Positions 5,593 through 5,619 of a stretch of DNA of 5,619 nt are shown piece by piece. Source of the DNA: Flavobacteriales bacterium (GTDB lineage Bacteria > Bacteroidota > Bacteroidia > NORP154). Under the pieces are notes generated by a model, which worked only from the letters and a program-made list of their open reading frames with translations, made no database searches and was not told the DNA's origin. The position numbers and the translations under genes are program-made. The DNA lies in contig DTSC01000045.1 of NCBI GenBank assembly GCA_012965625.1, positions 1-5,619 of the forward strand. Direction: 5' to 3'. Position 1 is the stretch's first letter. The number at the start of each line of letters is the position of its first letter.

Positions 5593-5619
5593 CTAGTCCT
5601 TCAACACCTTTGCCACATC
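5593..5619 (-). CDS. C-terminal end of another T9SS sorting-domain protein (truncated by window edge)
   Basis: On the minus strand the window opens with codons for Asp-Val-Ala-Lys-Val-Leu-Lys-Asp followed by TAG (5593-5595). This closely matches the VYVAKVMKD end of the 786-residue protein in residues and DNA. The fragment is therefore most simply the tail of a paralogous sorting-domain protein lying upstream on the same strand, with 52 nt between its stop and the next start. Only eight residues are visible, so the rest of the protein cannot be described. Confidence 0.7.
   Translation of the reverse strand, partial: DVAKVLKD

Overview
The window looks like chromosomal DNA from a member of the Bacteroidota. 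The main evidence is a secreted repeat protein ending in a type IX secretion (Por) C-terminal sorting domain. Other support is A-rich leaders without clear Shine-Dalgarno sequences and a -7-like TAnnTTTG box. The order within the phylum cannot be fixed from this sequence; a Flavobacteriales- or Sphingobacteriales-like lineage is a guess.

Left half (1-3178, plus strand): the distal part of a phenylacetate-degradation (paa) type operon. In order it holds the C-terminal ~218 residues of a two-domain 3-hydroxyacyl-CoA dehydrogenase (PaaH type), a 253-residue NRDE/TANGO2-family protein 7 nt downstream, a 100-nt gap, a PaaI-type hotdog acyl-CoA thioesterase, and, 10 nt later, a 401-residue PaaJ/PcaF-type 3-oxoadipyl-CoA thiolase with a TTG start. 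PaaH and PaaJ would catalyse the last two steps from 3-hydroxyadipyl-CoA to acetyl-CoA and succinyl-CoA. PaaI would release CoA from stalled intermediates. The NRDE/TANGO2 gene between paaH and paaI is the least expected member and suggests a role near CoA thioester metabolism.

Right half (3180-5540, minus strand): one large secreted protein of 786 residues. It has a signal peptide, exactly seven ~65-residue SBBP blades (a probable complete seven-bladed beta-propeller), three 51-residue Cys-containing Ig-like/SprB-like repeats, a further Cys-containing Ig-like segment and a type A sorting domain. It converges on paaJ with one nucleotide between the two stop codons. The repeat DNA shows recent homogenisation: 154 bp are perfectly repeated 390 bp (two blades) apart.

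Right edge (5593-5619, minus strand): the last eight codons of another gene, almost identical in DNA to the end of the 786-residue gene, so a paralogous sorting-domain protein lies immediately upstream on the same strand. No tRNA, rRNA, CRISPR array or insertion sequence was recognised.
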